Source: an uncultured Pseudomonadota bacterium
GTDB taxonomy: Bacteria > Myxococcota_A > UBA796 > SXON01
Length of the DNA stretch: 54,634 nt
Assembly: GCA_903921785.1 (NCBI GenBank)
Contig: CAIXRH010000160.1
Location: 1 to 54,634, forward strand
Direction: 5' to 3'
Position numbers and translations under genes: made by a program. The notes below the pieces were generated by a model. The model did not search any database. It saw only the letters and a program-made list of their open reading frames with translations, and was not told where the DNA came from. Shown piece by piece: positions 8,309 through 16,923 of the stretch; within the stretch, counting starts at the first letter, position 1, and every line of letters begins with the position of its first letter.

Positions 8309-9889
8309 TCAGCACGGCGACAGCCGCACCGCGTCGGCCACCGCGTAGCTGCCCGTCGCCGTCCACCGGCTGAGCATGACCTGGTTCCATCCGGCCGGGA
8401 ACGTCCATTGGCCGAGGCGATTCCAGGTGCCGCCGTTCTTCTGCTGGCTCACCGTGGCGCGTCCGACCTCGTGGTCGCTGCTGTCCCAGCCCACCCACGT
8501 GATCGAGCTTGAACGGTCGCTCCCCGCGGACCACCACGCGTCCACGCTGTAGCAGCGTTCGGCGTCGGTCTGGAAGCGGAACCGCGCGGGGTCACTCACG
8601 CCCTCCGTCGGCGCCACCCAGTACCCGGTGTTGTAGTAGCCCTTGGTGTTGCTCGACGACCACCAGCTCGACGAGACCTCGGTGTAGTAGGACGACTCGT
8701 CGTTCGCGGCGTTGTTGCTATCGATCACGAAGCTGGTCGCGGTCTGGGGGATGCTGCTGGAGCTCCCGCTGGAGCCCGAGCTGCCGCTGGAGCCCGAGCT
8801 GCCGCTGGAGCCGGAGCTGCCGCTCGACCCCGAGCTGCCGCCGGTCCCGCAGTCCGCGCGCACCTTGTCGAGGTAGCTGCTCCACGGCCAGCCGGTGCCA
8901 GGATCACTCCGGTTCCAGGGCTGCAATTGCCCGTGTCCCACGATGTGGTAGCTGTCGATGGGGATGCCGTGGCGAGCGGTGACGTCGCACGCGATGCGCG
9001 CCGAGCTGTCGATGAGGCCGGGATCCCAGGAGGTCTGCGAGGTGTACCCGGCGTGTTCGATGCCCACCGAGATGGTGTTCATGCTCGTGCCGTTGGTGCC
9101 GCAGTCCTGGCTGGAGTTGTACTTACAGTCGTAGGAAGCGGAGATGTGCCACGCGCGGTCGTCTTCGTCGACGAGCTGGCGGACCTCGCTGCCGTCGCTG
9201 TTGACGACGTAGTGGGCGCTCACGCTGGACGAACTGTCGGTGAGCCAGCTCCAACAGCCCGAATACCCGCCCTCGCAGGCGTGGATGATCACGTAGTCCA
9301 CGCTGGCGCCGGAGCGGCTGTTGTAGTTGGGCGAGGCGGTCCACACCACGCCCGACGCACCGCTGCGCTGCGCGGTGCGAGCGGGCGGCGGGAAGTCGGG
9401 CGCCTCCTCCCGCGCCTGGCTCTGGTAGCCCTCCATCGACACGCCGGTGAACAGCGCATCGTAGACCTCGTACCAGACATACTCCCGCTGCGCTTCGTCG
9501 TCGCGGATGCCCGAGTAGCGGGCCACCAGCGGGGCCCAGGCGCCGAGGTCGTTGACGTCGATGCCGTCCTGCACGGCCCACGACTCCAAAAGCCTCGCCG
9601 CCCCGAGCACGTTCGCGGCTTCGCCATGCTTGACCGCCTCCGGGTCCAGCCCCGAGAGCGCCGACGCGCGGGCGAGCAGCTCCCCGCGCAGCCCCATCAC
9701 CCCATACCCCGGCTCCTGACCGGGGAACTCGGCGGAGCCCTCCACGTCCTGCACCCCGGTCTCCGCCTTGGCGATCGCCAGGAGCAGCTCCGCGGGGACA
9801 CCGGTCTGGGCTTCGGCGTCGAGGAAGGCGTTGGCCGGGCCGGCGGACTCTTCGGAGGGGGCGCAGGCGAGGAGCAGGGTCAGCAACAT
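8309..9889 (-). CDS. lipoprotein N-acetylmuramoyl-L-alanine amidase with lysozyme-like and golvesin domains
   Basis: A 526-aa lipoprotein. Start ATG 9889 gives the very short leader MLLTLLLAC. Order of domains: a lytic-transglycosylase-like helical domain (about 20-160; AFLDAEAQTGVPAELLLAIAK and YGVMGL are typical); an amidase_2/PGRP-type domain (about 185-345) with zinc-ligand candidates His203 (VIIHACEGG) and His315/His319 (YHIVGHGQ); a Ser-Gly-Gly type linker (about 350-375); and a golvesin-like C-terminal domain (about 385-526) ending in YAVADAVRLSPC. The amidase cleaves the amide bond between MurNAc and L-Ala in peptidoglycan; the N-terminal domain could cleave or bind glycan strands. 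I see no clear catalytic Glu motif in the lysozyme-like part, so it may only bind. Confidence 0.82.
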   Translation of the reverse strand: MLLTLLLACAPSEESAGPANAFLDAEAQTGVPAELLLAIAKAETGVQDVEGSAEFPGQEPGYGVMGLRGELLARASALSGLDPEAVKHGEAANVLGAARLLESWAVQDGIDVNDLGAWAPLVARYSGIRDDEAQREYVWYEVYDALFTGVSMEGYQSQAREEAPDFPPPARTAQRSGASGVVWTASPNYNSRSGASVDYVIIHACEGGYSGCWSWLTDSSSSVSAHYVVNSDGSEVRQLVDEDDRAWHISASYDCKYNSSQDCGTNGTSMNTISVGIEHAGYTSQTSWDPGLIDSSARIACDVTARHGIPIDSYHIVGHGQLQPWNRSDPGTGWPWSSYLDKVRADCGTGGSSGSSGSSGSSGSSGSSGSSGSSGSSSSIPQTATSFVIDSNNAANDESSYYTEVSSSWWSSSNTKGYYNTGYWVAPTEGVSDPARFRFQTDAERCYSVDAWWSAGSDRSSSITWVGWDSSDHEVGRATVSQQKNGGTWNRLGQWTFPAGWNQVMLSRWTATGSYAVADAVRLSPC

Positions 9890-10053
9890 CGATCCAACGG
9901 GGAGGAGCGCCTCCTTCGCAGGATGTGTGCCAACCGAGTTCGCGGCGTTGGCTCTCGCGGCGCGGGCCACGACGGCGCCAGGCGGGGCGCGCAGGGGTGG
10001 GGCACCGATGTCCCAGTGGGGCGGGGGCGCCCCAGCCGCATCCGGAGGAGCCC

Positions 10054-10842
10054 TTACCGCACGTCCCGCCGCCCCAGCCGCGCCTGCACCTTCCGCCCGG
10101 GGCCGAAGCGGGCGATGCACCACAGGGCCTCCACCCCGTCCTTCCAGGTGATCTTCTTGCCTTCATCGTACCCGCGGCCGTTGTAGGTGATGGGCACTTC
10201 GTAGACGCGACACCCGAGCCGGGAGACCTTCGCGGTGAGCTCGATCTCCACCCCGAAGCGGTCGCTCTCGATGTCGAACCGGCGGAGCACGTCGGTGCGG
10301 AAGGCCTTGTAGCCGGTCTCCACGTCGGAGAGGTTCAGGTCGGTGGCCATGTTCGCCAACAGGGTGATGAGCCCGTTGCCGAGGGAGTGCCAGAACAACA
10401 GCACGCGGCGTTCGCTGGGGAGGAAGCGGCTTCCATACACCACGTCCGCGCGGTCCTCCCAGAGGGGGCGCAGGACCACAGGGTAATCCCGCGGGTCGTA
10501 CTCGAAGTCGGCGTCCTGCACCACGGTGAACTCGCCGGTGGCGGCGGCGAAGCCGGTGCGGAGGGCAGCGCCCTTGCCGCGGTTGACCTCGTGACGGAGC
10601 GCCACGACCTCCACCCGGTCGGCGGGGGCCACCACGCCGAGAGCGCTCCGCCAGTCGCCGCGAAGGGAGGCGACGAGGGCCTCGGTGCCGTCGGCGCTGC
10701 AGTCGTCCACCACGATGATCTGAAGCTTCGACGCGAGGGAGAGCACCTCGCTACGCAAGACGCGCCGGATCACCTCGGCCAGCGTGGCCGCCTCGTTGTA
10801 GGCGGGGATGACCACCGACAACGTGCGCATCGGCACGCTCAT
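10054..10842 (-). CDS. family 2 glycosyltransferase (dolichyl-phosphate mannose/glucose synthase-like)
   Basis: A 262-aa cytoplasmic-face GT-A enzyme. Signature elements in order: LSVVIPAYNEAATL, the nucleotide-binding IIVVDDCSADGT, NRGKGAALRTGF, the metal-binding QDADFEYDP (a DxD-like DAD), and DVETGYKAFR. This matches DPM1/Ppm1-type enzymes that move a sugar from a nucleotide sugar to polyprenyl phosphate. No C-terminal membrane segments are present, so membrane contact would be peripheral. The start overlaps the stop of the upstream DksA-like gene by ATGA, so the two are probably translationally coupled. Confidence 0.88.
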   Translation of the reverse strand: MSVPMRTLSVVIPAYNEAATLAEVIRRVLRSEVLSLASKLQIIVVDDCSADGTEALVASLRGDWRSALGVVAPADRVEVVALRHEVNRGKGAALRTGFAAATGEFTVVQDADFEYDPRDYPVVLRPLWEDRADVVYGSRFLPSERRVLLFWHSLGNGLITLLANMATDLNLSDVETGYKAFRTDVLRRFDIESDRFGVEIELTAKVSRLGCRVYEVPITYNGRGYDEGKKITWKDGVEALWCIARFGPGRKVQARLGRRDVR

Positions 10843-11231
10843 CGGTAGTCGGTGACCTTGCGGCGCCCGGGGCCGTGCGGATCGCCCTCCGCCGCCGACT
10901 GGCAGGGCACACACAGCGTGGCGAACGGCATCAGCGCCAGGCGCCGGGGCGGGATCGCCTCGCCGCACGCCTCGCAGAGCCCGAACTCGTCGGGCTCCTC
11001 GACGAGCCGCCGGAGCGCCTCGGCGATCTGGCCGAGGCGCTCGCCGCGCTCTCGGTTGCGGGCGGAGGCGATGGCCTGCCCCATCTCCACCAGGGGCGCC
11101 TCGTCTTCGTCGCGAGAGCTGGGGACCGGCGAGTCGAGCTCGGCCTTCACGGCAAACGCTCCCGCGTCGACGAGATCGTCGTGGAGCTTCACCAGGGCGG
11201 CGCGCACCGCTTCGCGCTCGGCATGAGTCAT
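10839..11231 (-). CDS. DksA/TraR-type zinc-finger protein
   Basis: A 130-aa protein with a predicted N-terminal helical hairpin (residues 1-80, including an acidic turn DEDEA at 41-45) and a C4 zinc finger: Cys86-x2-Cys89 and Cys107-x2-Cys110. This is the DksA/TraR layout, in which the coiled-coil enters the RNA polymerase secondary channel, often with ppGpp. The C-terminal helix is short. It is the first gene of an ATGA-coupled pair with the glycosyltransferase; no other genes of a stringent-response unit are nearby. It could be a specialised DksA paralogue rather than the main copy. Confidence 0.8.
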   Translation of the reverse strand: MTHAEREAVRAALVKLHDDLVDAGAFAVKAELDSPVPSSRDEDEAPLVEMGQAIASARNRERGERLGQIAEALRRLVEEPDEFGLCEACGEAIPPRRLALMPFATLCVPCQSAAEGDPHGPGRRKVTDYR

Positions 11232-11300
11232 GATGGCCTGCTAACCCGGTGGCGCCGTCGACCGGCTTCCTTGATACTGGGCGCCCCCCCCGGAGCCCCC

Positions 11301-12047
11301 TTGGCCACCACCATCGATGGCGTCGTCGCCGCGCTCGACGTACGCATCACCCGAGCCCTCCAGAAAGGCACGCCGCTCGGCTACTTCCCCGCCTTGTACC
11401 GGAAGGTCACCCTCCGGGTGAAGGAAGGCATCGAGAAGGGGGAATTTGCGGATGGCCCGCGGATGGAGCGGCTCGACGTGATCTTCGCCAACCGCTACCT
11501 CGACGCCGCCGACGCGCTCGATGCCGGCAAGCCCGCCACCGAAGCCTGGCGCCTCGCCTGGGACGCCGCCGTCTCCAACCGTCCCATCGTGCTCCAACAC
11601 CTCATGCTCGGGATGAACGCCCACATCAACCTCGACCTCGGCATCGCCGCCGCGACGGTCGCGCCCGGCGACGCGCTCCCCGGCCTCCACGGCGACTTCA
11701 ACCGCATCAACGAGATCCTCGCGGCGCTCGTGGGCGGCGTCCAGAACGACCTCGCCCACGTCTGGCCCGCGTTCGGCTGGTTCGACGCCGTGCTCGGCAC
11801 CACCGACGAGGCCGTTGCCAACTTCAGCATGGGCGCGGCCCGCGACTCCGCCTGGGCCTTCGCCACCCGCCTCGCTCCCGTCGACGAGGCCGGGCGCGCG
11901 GCGCTCATCGCCGCGAAGGACGCCGAGTCCGCCGCGTTCGGCAAGTTCCTCTGGCATCCGGGCTTCGCGGCCAGCCTCGCGCTCGGCGTGGTGCGGATGA
12001 CGGAGCGCGGCAGCGTGCGTCAGCGCATCCGGTGGATGCAGGAGTGA
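11301..12047 (+). CDS. DUF5995 family protein
   Basis: A 248-aa protein of the uncharacterised DUF5995 family, recognised from the all-helical pattern with YFPALYRKVTLRVKEGI, FANRYLDA, NRPIVLQHLMLGMNAHINLDL and DFNRINEIL. The His and Asp residues in the QHLMLGMNAHINLDLG block resemble a metal or active-site cluster, but activity is unknown. I take TTG 11301 as start because GGAG lies 5 nt upstream and the family-like region begins right there; the frame is open far upstream across the DksA-like gene on the other strand. No signal peptide. Confidence 0.7.
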   Translation: MATTIDGVVAALDVRITRALQKGTPLGYFPALYRKVTLRVKEGIEKGEFADGPRMERLDVIFANRYLDAADALDAGKPATEAWRLAWDAAVSNRPIVLQHLMLGMNAHINLDLGIAAATVAPGDALPGLHGDFNRINEILAALVGGVQNDLAHVWPAFGWFDAVLGTTDEAVANFSMGAARDSAWAFATRLAPVDEAGRAALIAAKDAESAAFGKFLWHPGFAASLALGVVRMTERGSVRQRIRWMQE

Positions 12048-12129
12048 GAGGGGCGCTGAGTCCTCGCCGGGCGAGCGGTGATCACGACCGCCCGCGATGA
12101 TACCCACGGCCCGCGCGGAGGGCGTCGTC

Positions 12130-14325
12130 ATGCGGGTAGAAGTGATCGGTGGTGGTCCCGGCGGGCTCTGGCTCGCCATCCTGCTCAAGAAGCGCGCGCC
12201 GGAGACGGTGGTCCGCGTCCACGACCGCAACCGCCGCGGAGACACCTTCGGCTGGGGCGTCGTCTTCTCCGACGCCACGCTCGACGAGCTCGCCGGCGGC
12301 GACGCCGTGAGCCTTGAGCGCATTCGCGGCGCCTTCGCCTACTGGAAGGACATGGAGTCGCGGTACCGGGGCGAGGTCCGCATCTCCTCCGGCCACGGGT
12401 TCTGCGGGCTCCGCCGCACCACGCTGCTCGACATCCTCGAGGACCGCGCCACCGAGCTCGGGGTGGAGGTCACCCACGAAGACGACGTGGTGGACTTCGA
12501 GAAGCTCGCCGCCGAGGCCGACGTGGTCGTCGCGGCGGACGGCATCAACTCTGGCGTCCGCACTGCCTGGGCCGAACACTTCCAGCCCACGATGGATCAT
12601 CGGAAGTGCCGGTTCGCCTGGTTCGGCACGAAAAAGGTGTACGAGCGCTTCACCTTCCTCTTCGCGGAGACGGAGGCCGGCCTCTTCCAGGTGCACGCCT
12701 ACCCCTTCGACAGCACGATGAGCACGTTCATCGTGGAGTGTCGGGACGAGGTGTGGCACAAGGCCGGGCTCGACAAGCTCGACGAAGCCCAGACCGTGGC
12801 CTTCCTCGAGAACCTCTTCGCCAAGGACCTCGACGGCCACGCGCTGCGCACCAACAAGAGCCTGTGGCGCATCTTCCCCACCATCCGAAACGGCCGGTGG
12901 CACCATCAGAACGTGTGCCTCCTCGGCGACGCGCTGCACACCGCCCACTTCTCCATCGGCTCGGGCACCAAGCTCGCGATGGAGACGGCGATGCCCCTCG
13001 CCGACGCGCTGCTCGCCCCGGGCAACGCCACGATCCCCGAGCGCCTCGCCAACTGGGAGGCGGTGCGCCGCCCGCAGGTGGAGCGGCTGCAGGCCACCGC
13101 CCAGCCGAGCATGGAGTGGTTCGAGAACAGCGCGCGGTTCCTCGGCCTCGATCCCGACACCTTCCTGTTCTCGATGATGACTCGGAGCAAGCGCATCACC
13201 TGGGACGAGCTCCAGAAGCGCGACCCGAAGGGCATGGCGGCCATGTGGGCGAAGTGGGGTGGCCGCCCGGCGCTCCAGCCGTTCACGCTCCGTGGCGTCA
13301 CCCTGCCCAACCGCATCGTCGTCTCCCCGATGTGCCAGTACAGCGCGGCCGCAGGCGTGCCGACCGACTGGCACCTCGTGCACCTCGGCAGTCGCGCCGT
13401 GGGCGGCGCGGGGCTGGTGATCGCGGAGGCCACGGCGGTGGTCCCCGAGGGGCGGATCACCCCCGGCTGCACCGGTCTGTGGACGGACGCGCAGGGCGAA
13501 GCCTGGGCGCGTGTGGTGAAGTTCGTCCACGAGAATTCCGCGGCGAAGATCGGCATCCAGATCGGGCACGCGGGCCGGAAGGCGGCCTGCGCCGCCCCCT
13601 GGAATGGCGGCAAGCCCCTCACCGGCGAGGCGGCGTGGCCGGTCGTCGGCGCGAGCCCGATCCCGTTCGACGGCAAGAGCCAGACCCCGCGCGAGCTCAC
13701 CACGGCCGATCTCGATGGGTTGGAGGCGGCCTTCCTCGCCGCCGCCCGCCGCGCCGCCGCCGCCGGCTTCGACGTGCTCGAGCTCCATATGGCCCACGGC
13801 TACCTGCTGGACAGCTGGCTGAGCCCGCTCTCCAACCAGCGTACCGACGAACACGGCGGCTCCCTGGCGAACCGTCTCCGGTTCCCGGTGCGCCTCGTGA
13901 AGGCGGTCCGGGCGGTCTGGCCCGCCGAACGCCCGCTCTTCGTGCGGGTCAACGGCAGCGCCTGGGCCGAAGGCGACCACACGGACGCGGAGTACGTCGC
14001 CATTGCCAAGGCGCTCCACGCCGCGGGCGCCGACCTGCTCGACGTGTCCAGCGGCGGCACTGTCGCCAACGCGAAGATCCTCGGCGGGCGGATGTACCAG
14101 GTGCCGTTCTCCGAACGCACCCGCCTCGAAGCAGGCGTCCCCACGATGACGGTCGGGGCGATCACCACCCTCGATCAGGCCGACACCATCGTCGCCGCCG
14201 AACGCGCTGACCTCGTGGCCCTCGCCCGGGAGCACCTGCGCGATCCGTACTTCACGCTGCACCAGGCCGGCGCCGCGGGCGTCGACGTGCCCTGGCCCAA
14301 GCAGTACCTGGCCGGAAAGCGTTAG
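12130..14325 (+). CDS. bifunctional salicylyl-CoA 5-hydroxylase/oxidoreductase-type flavoenzyme
   Basis: A 731-aa two-domain flavoprotein. ATG 12130 is preferred over ATG 12097 because GGAGG lies 7 nt upstream. Residues 1-370 form a class A FAD monooxygenase (GGGPGGL dinucleotide site at 7-13; FAD-binding LLGDALHTAHFSIGSGTKL). From about residue 381 follows an Old Yellow Enzyme/NADH:flavin oxidoreductase barrel (PNRIVVSPMCQYSA, QIGHAGRKA, HMAHGYLLDSWLSPLSN). This fusion is that of 2-aminobenzoyl-CoA monooxygenase/reductase and salicylyl-CoA 5-hydroxylase, which hydroxylate and then reduce CoA-bound aromatics. No CoA ligase or ring-cleavage gene is adjacent, so the exact substrate is open. Confidence 0.85.
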   Translation: MRVEVIGGGPGGLWLAILLKKRAPETVVRVHDRNRRGDTFGWGVVFSDATLDELAGGDAVSLERIRGAFAYWKDMESRYRGEVRISSGHGFCGLRRTTLLDILEDRATELGVEVTHEDDVVDFEKLAAEADVVVAADGINSGVRTAWAEHFQPTMDHRKCRFAWFGTKKVYERFTFLFAETEAGLFQVHAYPFDSTMSTFIVECRDEVWHKAGLDKLDEAQTVAFLENLFAKDLDGHALRTNKSLWRIFPTIRNGRWHHQNVCLLGDALHTAHFSIGSGTKLAMETAMPLADALLAPGNATIPERLANWEAVRRPQVERLQATAQPSMEWFENSARFLGLDPDTFLFSMMTRSKRITWDELQKRDPKGMAAMWAKWGGRPALQPFTLRGVTLPNRIVVSPMCQYSAAAGVPTDWHLVHLGSRAVGGAGLVIAEATAVVPEGRITPGCTGLWTDAQGEAWARVVKFVHENSAAKIGIQIGHAGRKAACAAPWNGGKPLTGEAAWPVVGASPIPFDGKSQTPRELTTADLDGLEAAFLAAARRAAAAGFDVLELHMAHGYLLDSWLSPLSNQRTDEHGGSLANRLRFPVRLVKAVRAVWPAERPLFVRVNGSAWAEGDHTDAEYVAIAKALHAAGADLLDVSSGGTVANAKILGGRMYQVPFSERTRLEAGVPTMTVGAITTLDQADTIVAAERADLVALAREHLRDPYFTLHQAGAAGVDVPWPKQYLAGKR

Positions 14326-14332
14326 GTTCACC

Positions 14333-15325
14333 GTGCGGATCGCCCTGGTCGTCTCCGCGCACGGGTACGGCCACGCGACGCGCAGCCTCGTCCTCGCGGA
14401 TGCCCTGGCGGAGCTCGGCCACGCGATCACCCTGTTCTCGGCGGCGCCCGCCGCGATCCTCGGCGACCGGCACCCCATCCGCCCCTGGGTGGTGGACGTC
14501 GGTCTCCGCCAGCCCGACTCGCTGCGCGAGGACCTGCCAGGCACCCTCGCGGCGCTGGAAGAACGCTGCGCCGAAGCGGCGATCGACGCGCTGGCCGCCG
14601 CCCTGTCCGGATTCGACCGCGTGGGGGTGGACATCGCCCCCGCCGGCCTCGAAGCCGCCCGTCGAGCGGGGGTGCCGGCGGTGGCCGTCGGCAACTTCGA
14701 CTGGGCCTGGATCTACCGCCACTACCCTGCCCTCGCCGGCTGGGCGGAGCGGTTCGCGGCGTGGCAGGCGCTCCACCCGGCCATCGCGCTCACGCCCGGA
14801 CCCGGGCCGACCGGCTTCCACACGGTCCTCCCCGGCGGCCTCCTCGCCCGCTCCGGCCCCGCGGTGGCCGTGGCGCAGACCGGCGTCCTCGTCTGTTTCG
14901 GCGGCTTTGGCCTGGACGGTCTCGACGCCCTGCTCCCGGAGCTCCCGGGCGTCACCTGGGTCCTCGCCCCGCCGATGCCCCGCCTCGATCGCCCTGATAT
15001 CCGCTACGTGGACGACGTCCCCTTCCCGTCGTTGGTCGCGGGAGCGGCCGCGCTGCTCACCAAGCCCGGCTACGGGGTCCTCGCCGAGGCGACGGTCGCC
15101 GGCACCCCGATCGTGTGGGTCGACCGGGGCGCGTTTCCGGAGGCGCCGTTCCTGGAAGCGGCGCTTCATGCCCGCGGCGACGTGAAGGTGGCCGGGGCGG
15201 CCGGGGCCTTGCCCAGCCGAGAGGCGGTCGCGGAGGCCGTGGAAGCGCGCCTCTCCCGGTCCCGCCCGACCGCGCGCCCGGGCGACGATCGCCGTCGAAT
15301 CGCCAGGTTGGTGCTGGAGGCCTGA
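14333..15325 (+). CDS. GT-B glycosyltransferase (MurG/UGT-like)
   Basis: A 330-aa protein starting at GTG 14333, 8 nt after the preceding stop. The N-terminus MRIALVVSAHGYGHATR carries the GxGH..R loop of MurG-like GT-B enzymes, and the C-terminal half has the donor-binding 'GAAALLTKPGYGVLAEATVAGTPIVWVDR' type region (GxGxxxEA..G.P). No membrane segments. It probably transfers a sugar from a nucleotide sugar. It is co-directional with the flavoenzyme before it and with the nucleotide-sugar genes after it, but separated from the latter by a hairpin at 15327. Acceptor unknown. Confidence 0.75.
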   Translation: MRIALVVSAHGYGHATRSLVLADALAELGHAITLFSAAPAAILGDRHPIRPWVVDVGLRQPDSLREDLPGTLAALEERCAEAAIDALAAALSGFDRVGVDIAPAGLEAARRAGVPAVAVGNFDWAWIYRHYPALAGWAERFAAWQALHPAIALTPGPGPTGFHTVLPGGLLARSGPAVAVAQTGVLVCFGGFGLDGLDALLPELPGVTWVLAPPMPRLDRPDIRYVDDVPFPSLVAGAAALLTKPGYGVLAEATVAGTPIVWVDRGAFPEAPFLEAALHARGDVKVAGAAGALPSREAVAEAVEARLSRSRPTARPGDDRRRIARLVLEA

Positions 15326-15326
15326 C

Positions 15327-15345
15327 GGGTGCCCAGCCGGCACCC
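15327..15345 (+). terminator. stem-loop just after the GT-B gene
   Basis: A perfect 7-bp stem GGGTGCC / GGCACCC with a 5-nt loop begins 2 nt after the TGA at 15323-15325. No T-run follows, as is common in very GC-rich genomes. A transcription attenuator or mRNA-end hairpin is likely. The remaining sequence to 15617 shows nothing I can name. Confidence 0.45.
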
Positions 15346-15617
15346 TCCTGCCCGGAGGACCGGCGTTGGGGGCGCCATAGAGCGTCACCGCCCCCCGACC
15401 CGGGTCAGGCGCGACGACCGCCAGCGCTCCGCTTCCATCGCCCGCCGCCGCGGCGCCCGCCCCGCGAGCCACGACCTCGGGCCGCCGGGAGGCGGCGCCG
15501 GAAACCGAATCGTCGCGGCTCCCGTGTCCCTGATCCACACTCTCGTGGCTGGCTTGACCGACTCCGACAGGCCACCTCGCCCCCGCGTGCGTTAGGCGGC
15601 CGGCCCAGGGAGCACAG

Positions 15618-16919
15618 ATGAACATCTCCGTCGTGGGCACCGGCTACGTCGGTCTGGTCGTGGGCGTCTGCATGGCCGATCTCGGCCACAACGTCACCTG
15701 CGTGGACAACGACGAGGCCAAGATCAGCGCCCTCCTCGCGGGCCGCGTGCCGATCTACGAGCCCGGCCTCGACCAGATCCTCGAGCGCGCCGTCCGCGAA
15801 GGCCGGCTGCGGTTCACGCGGGACCTCGGCGCCGGTCTCCAGCACAGCCGCCACGTCTTCCTCGCCGTGGGCACGCCCTCCGCGCCCGACGGTTCGGCAG
15901 ACCTCTCGGGCGTCTTCGCGGTCGCCGGGCAGGTCGCCAGCCAGGCGGACGGGCCGGTCACCCTCATCATCAAGTCCACCGTGCCCGTGGGCACCGCCGA
16001 CAAGGTGCGGGCCTACGTGCGTGAGCGTACGCCGCACGCCGTGGAGGTGGTCAGCAACCCTGAGTTCCTCAAGGAAGGCGCCGCGATCGAGGACTTCCTC
16101 CGTCCCGACCGCATTGTCTGCGGCGTGGCGAACGACGAAGCGCGGCGGCTGATGGAGAGCCTCTACGCGCCGCTGGTGCGCACCGGCAAGCCCATCCTGT
16201 TCATGGACAACCGCTCGGCCGAGCTCTGCAAGTACACGGCCAACGCCTTCCTCGCGACGAAGATCTCGTTCATCAACGAGATCGCCGCGTTGTGCGACCT
16301 CGTGGGCGCCGATGTGGACGCGGTGCGGCGCGGCGCGGGCAGCGACAGCCGCATCGGCCAGCGCTTCTTCTTCCCCGGCGCCGGCTACGGCGGCAGCTGC
16401 TTCCCCAAGGATGTCCGTGCGCTGGTCGACACGGCGAAGCAGTATGGCCTCACGATGAAGGTCGTCTCTGCGGTAGAAGAAGTCAACGAAGCCCAGAAGC
16501 ACCGGCTCGCTGACATGGTGATCGCCCGCTTCGGCGCCGATCTCTCCGGGAAGCGCATCGCCTTGTGGGGCCTCGCCTTCAAGCCCGAGACCGACGACAT
16601 GCGCGAAGCGCCGTCGCTCACCGTGGTGGAGCGCCTGCTCGCCGCCGGTGCCACCGTCGTGGCGTACGACCCCGAGGCCGCCCACGAAGCCCGCCGCATC
16701 CTCGGCGACACCATCCAGTTCGCCACCCGCCCCCTGGAGGCTGTACGCGACGCCGACGCCGTGGTGCTCGTGACCGAGTGGAACGAGTTCCGCAGCCCGG
16801 ACCTCGCCGCTGTGGCCAAGGCGATGCGCACCCCCGTGCTCTTCGACGGTCGCAACGTCTACGTCCCCGAGGAGGCGCGCGCCGCCGGCCTCGAGTACCG
16901 CTGCATCGGGCGCCCGTAG
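15618..16919 (+). CDS. ugd: UDP-glucose 6-dehydrogenase
   Basis: A 433-aa UDP-glucose/GDP-mannose dehydrogenase family enzyme that oxidises UDP-glucose twice with NAD+ to UDP-glucuronate. Seen: N-terminal Rossmann motif GTGYVGLV, the AVGTPSAPDGSADLS region, KSTVPVGTADKV, NPEFLKEG, and catalytic Cys261 in GYGGSCFPKD. The length is typical. GGGAG lies upstream of ATG 15618. A GDP-mannose dehydrogenase would be the alternative, but the whole pattern (NAFLATKISFINEIA, TDDMREAPS) matches Ugd. It opens the run ugd-trmL-manC, 4 nt before trmL, and supplies a precursor for acidic polysaccharides. Confidence 0.92.
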   Translation: MNISVVGTGYVGLVVGVCMADLGHNVTCVDNDEAKISALLAGRVPIYEPGLDQILERAVREGRLRFTRDLGAGLQHSRHVFLAVGTPSAPDGSADLSGVFAVAGQVASQADGPVTLIIKSTVPVGTADKVRAYVRERTPHAVEVVSNPEFLKEGAAIEDFLRPDRIVCGVANDEARRLMESLYAPLVRTGKPILFMDNRSAELCKYTANAFLATKISFINEIAALCDLVGADVDAVRRGAGSDSRIGQRFFFPGAGYGGSCFPKDVRALVDTAKQYGLTMKVVSAVEEVNEAQKHRLADMVIARFGADLSGKRIALWGLAFKPETDDMREAPSLTVVERLLAAGATVVAYDPEAAHEARRILGDTIQFATRPLEAVRDADAVVLVTEWNEFRSPDLAAVAKAMRTPVLFDGRNVYVPEEARAAGLEYRCIGRP

Positions 16920-16923
16920 CCGC

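Noticed and set aside
8757-8842. GCT-GGA-GCC type tandem repeat, possible minisatellite or CRISPR-like array
   Set aside because: It encodes the in-frame Ser-Gly linker of the amidase lipoprotein; units are codon-phased and no spacers exist.
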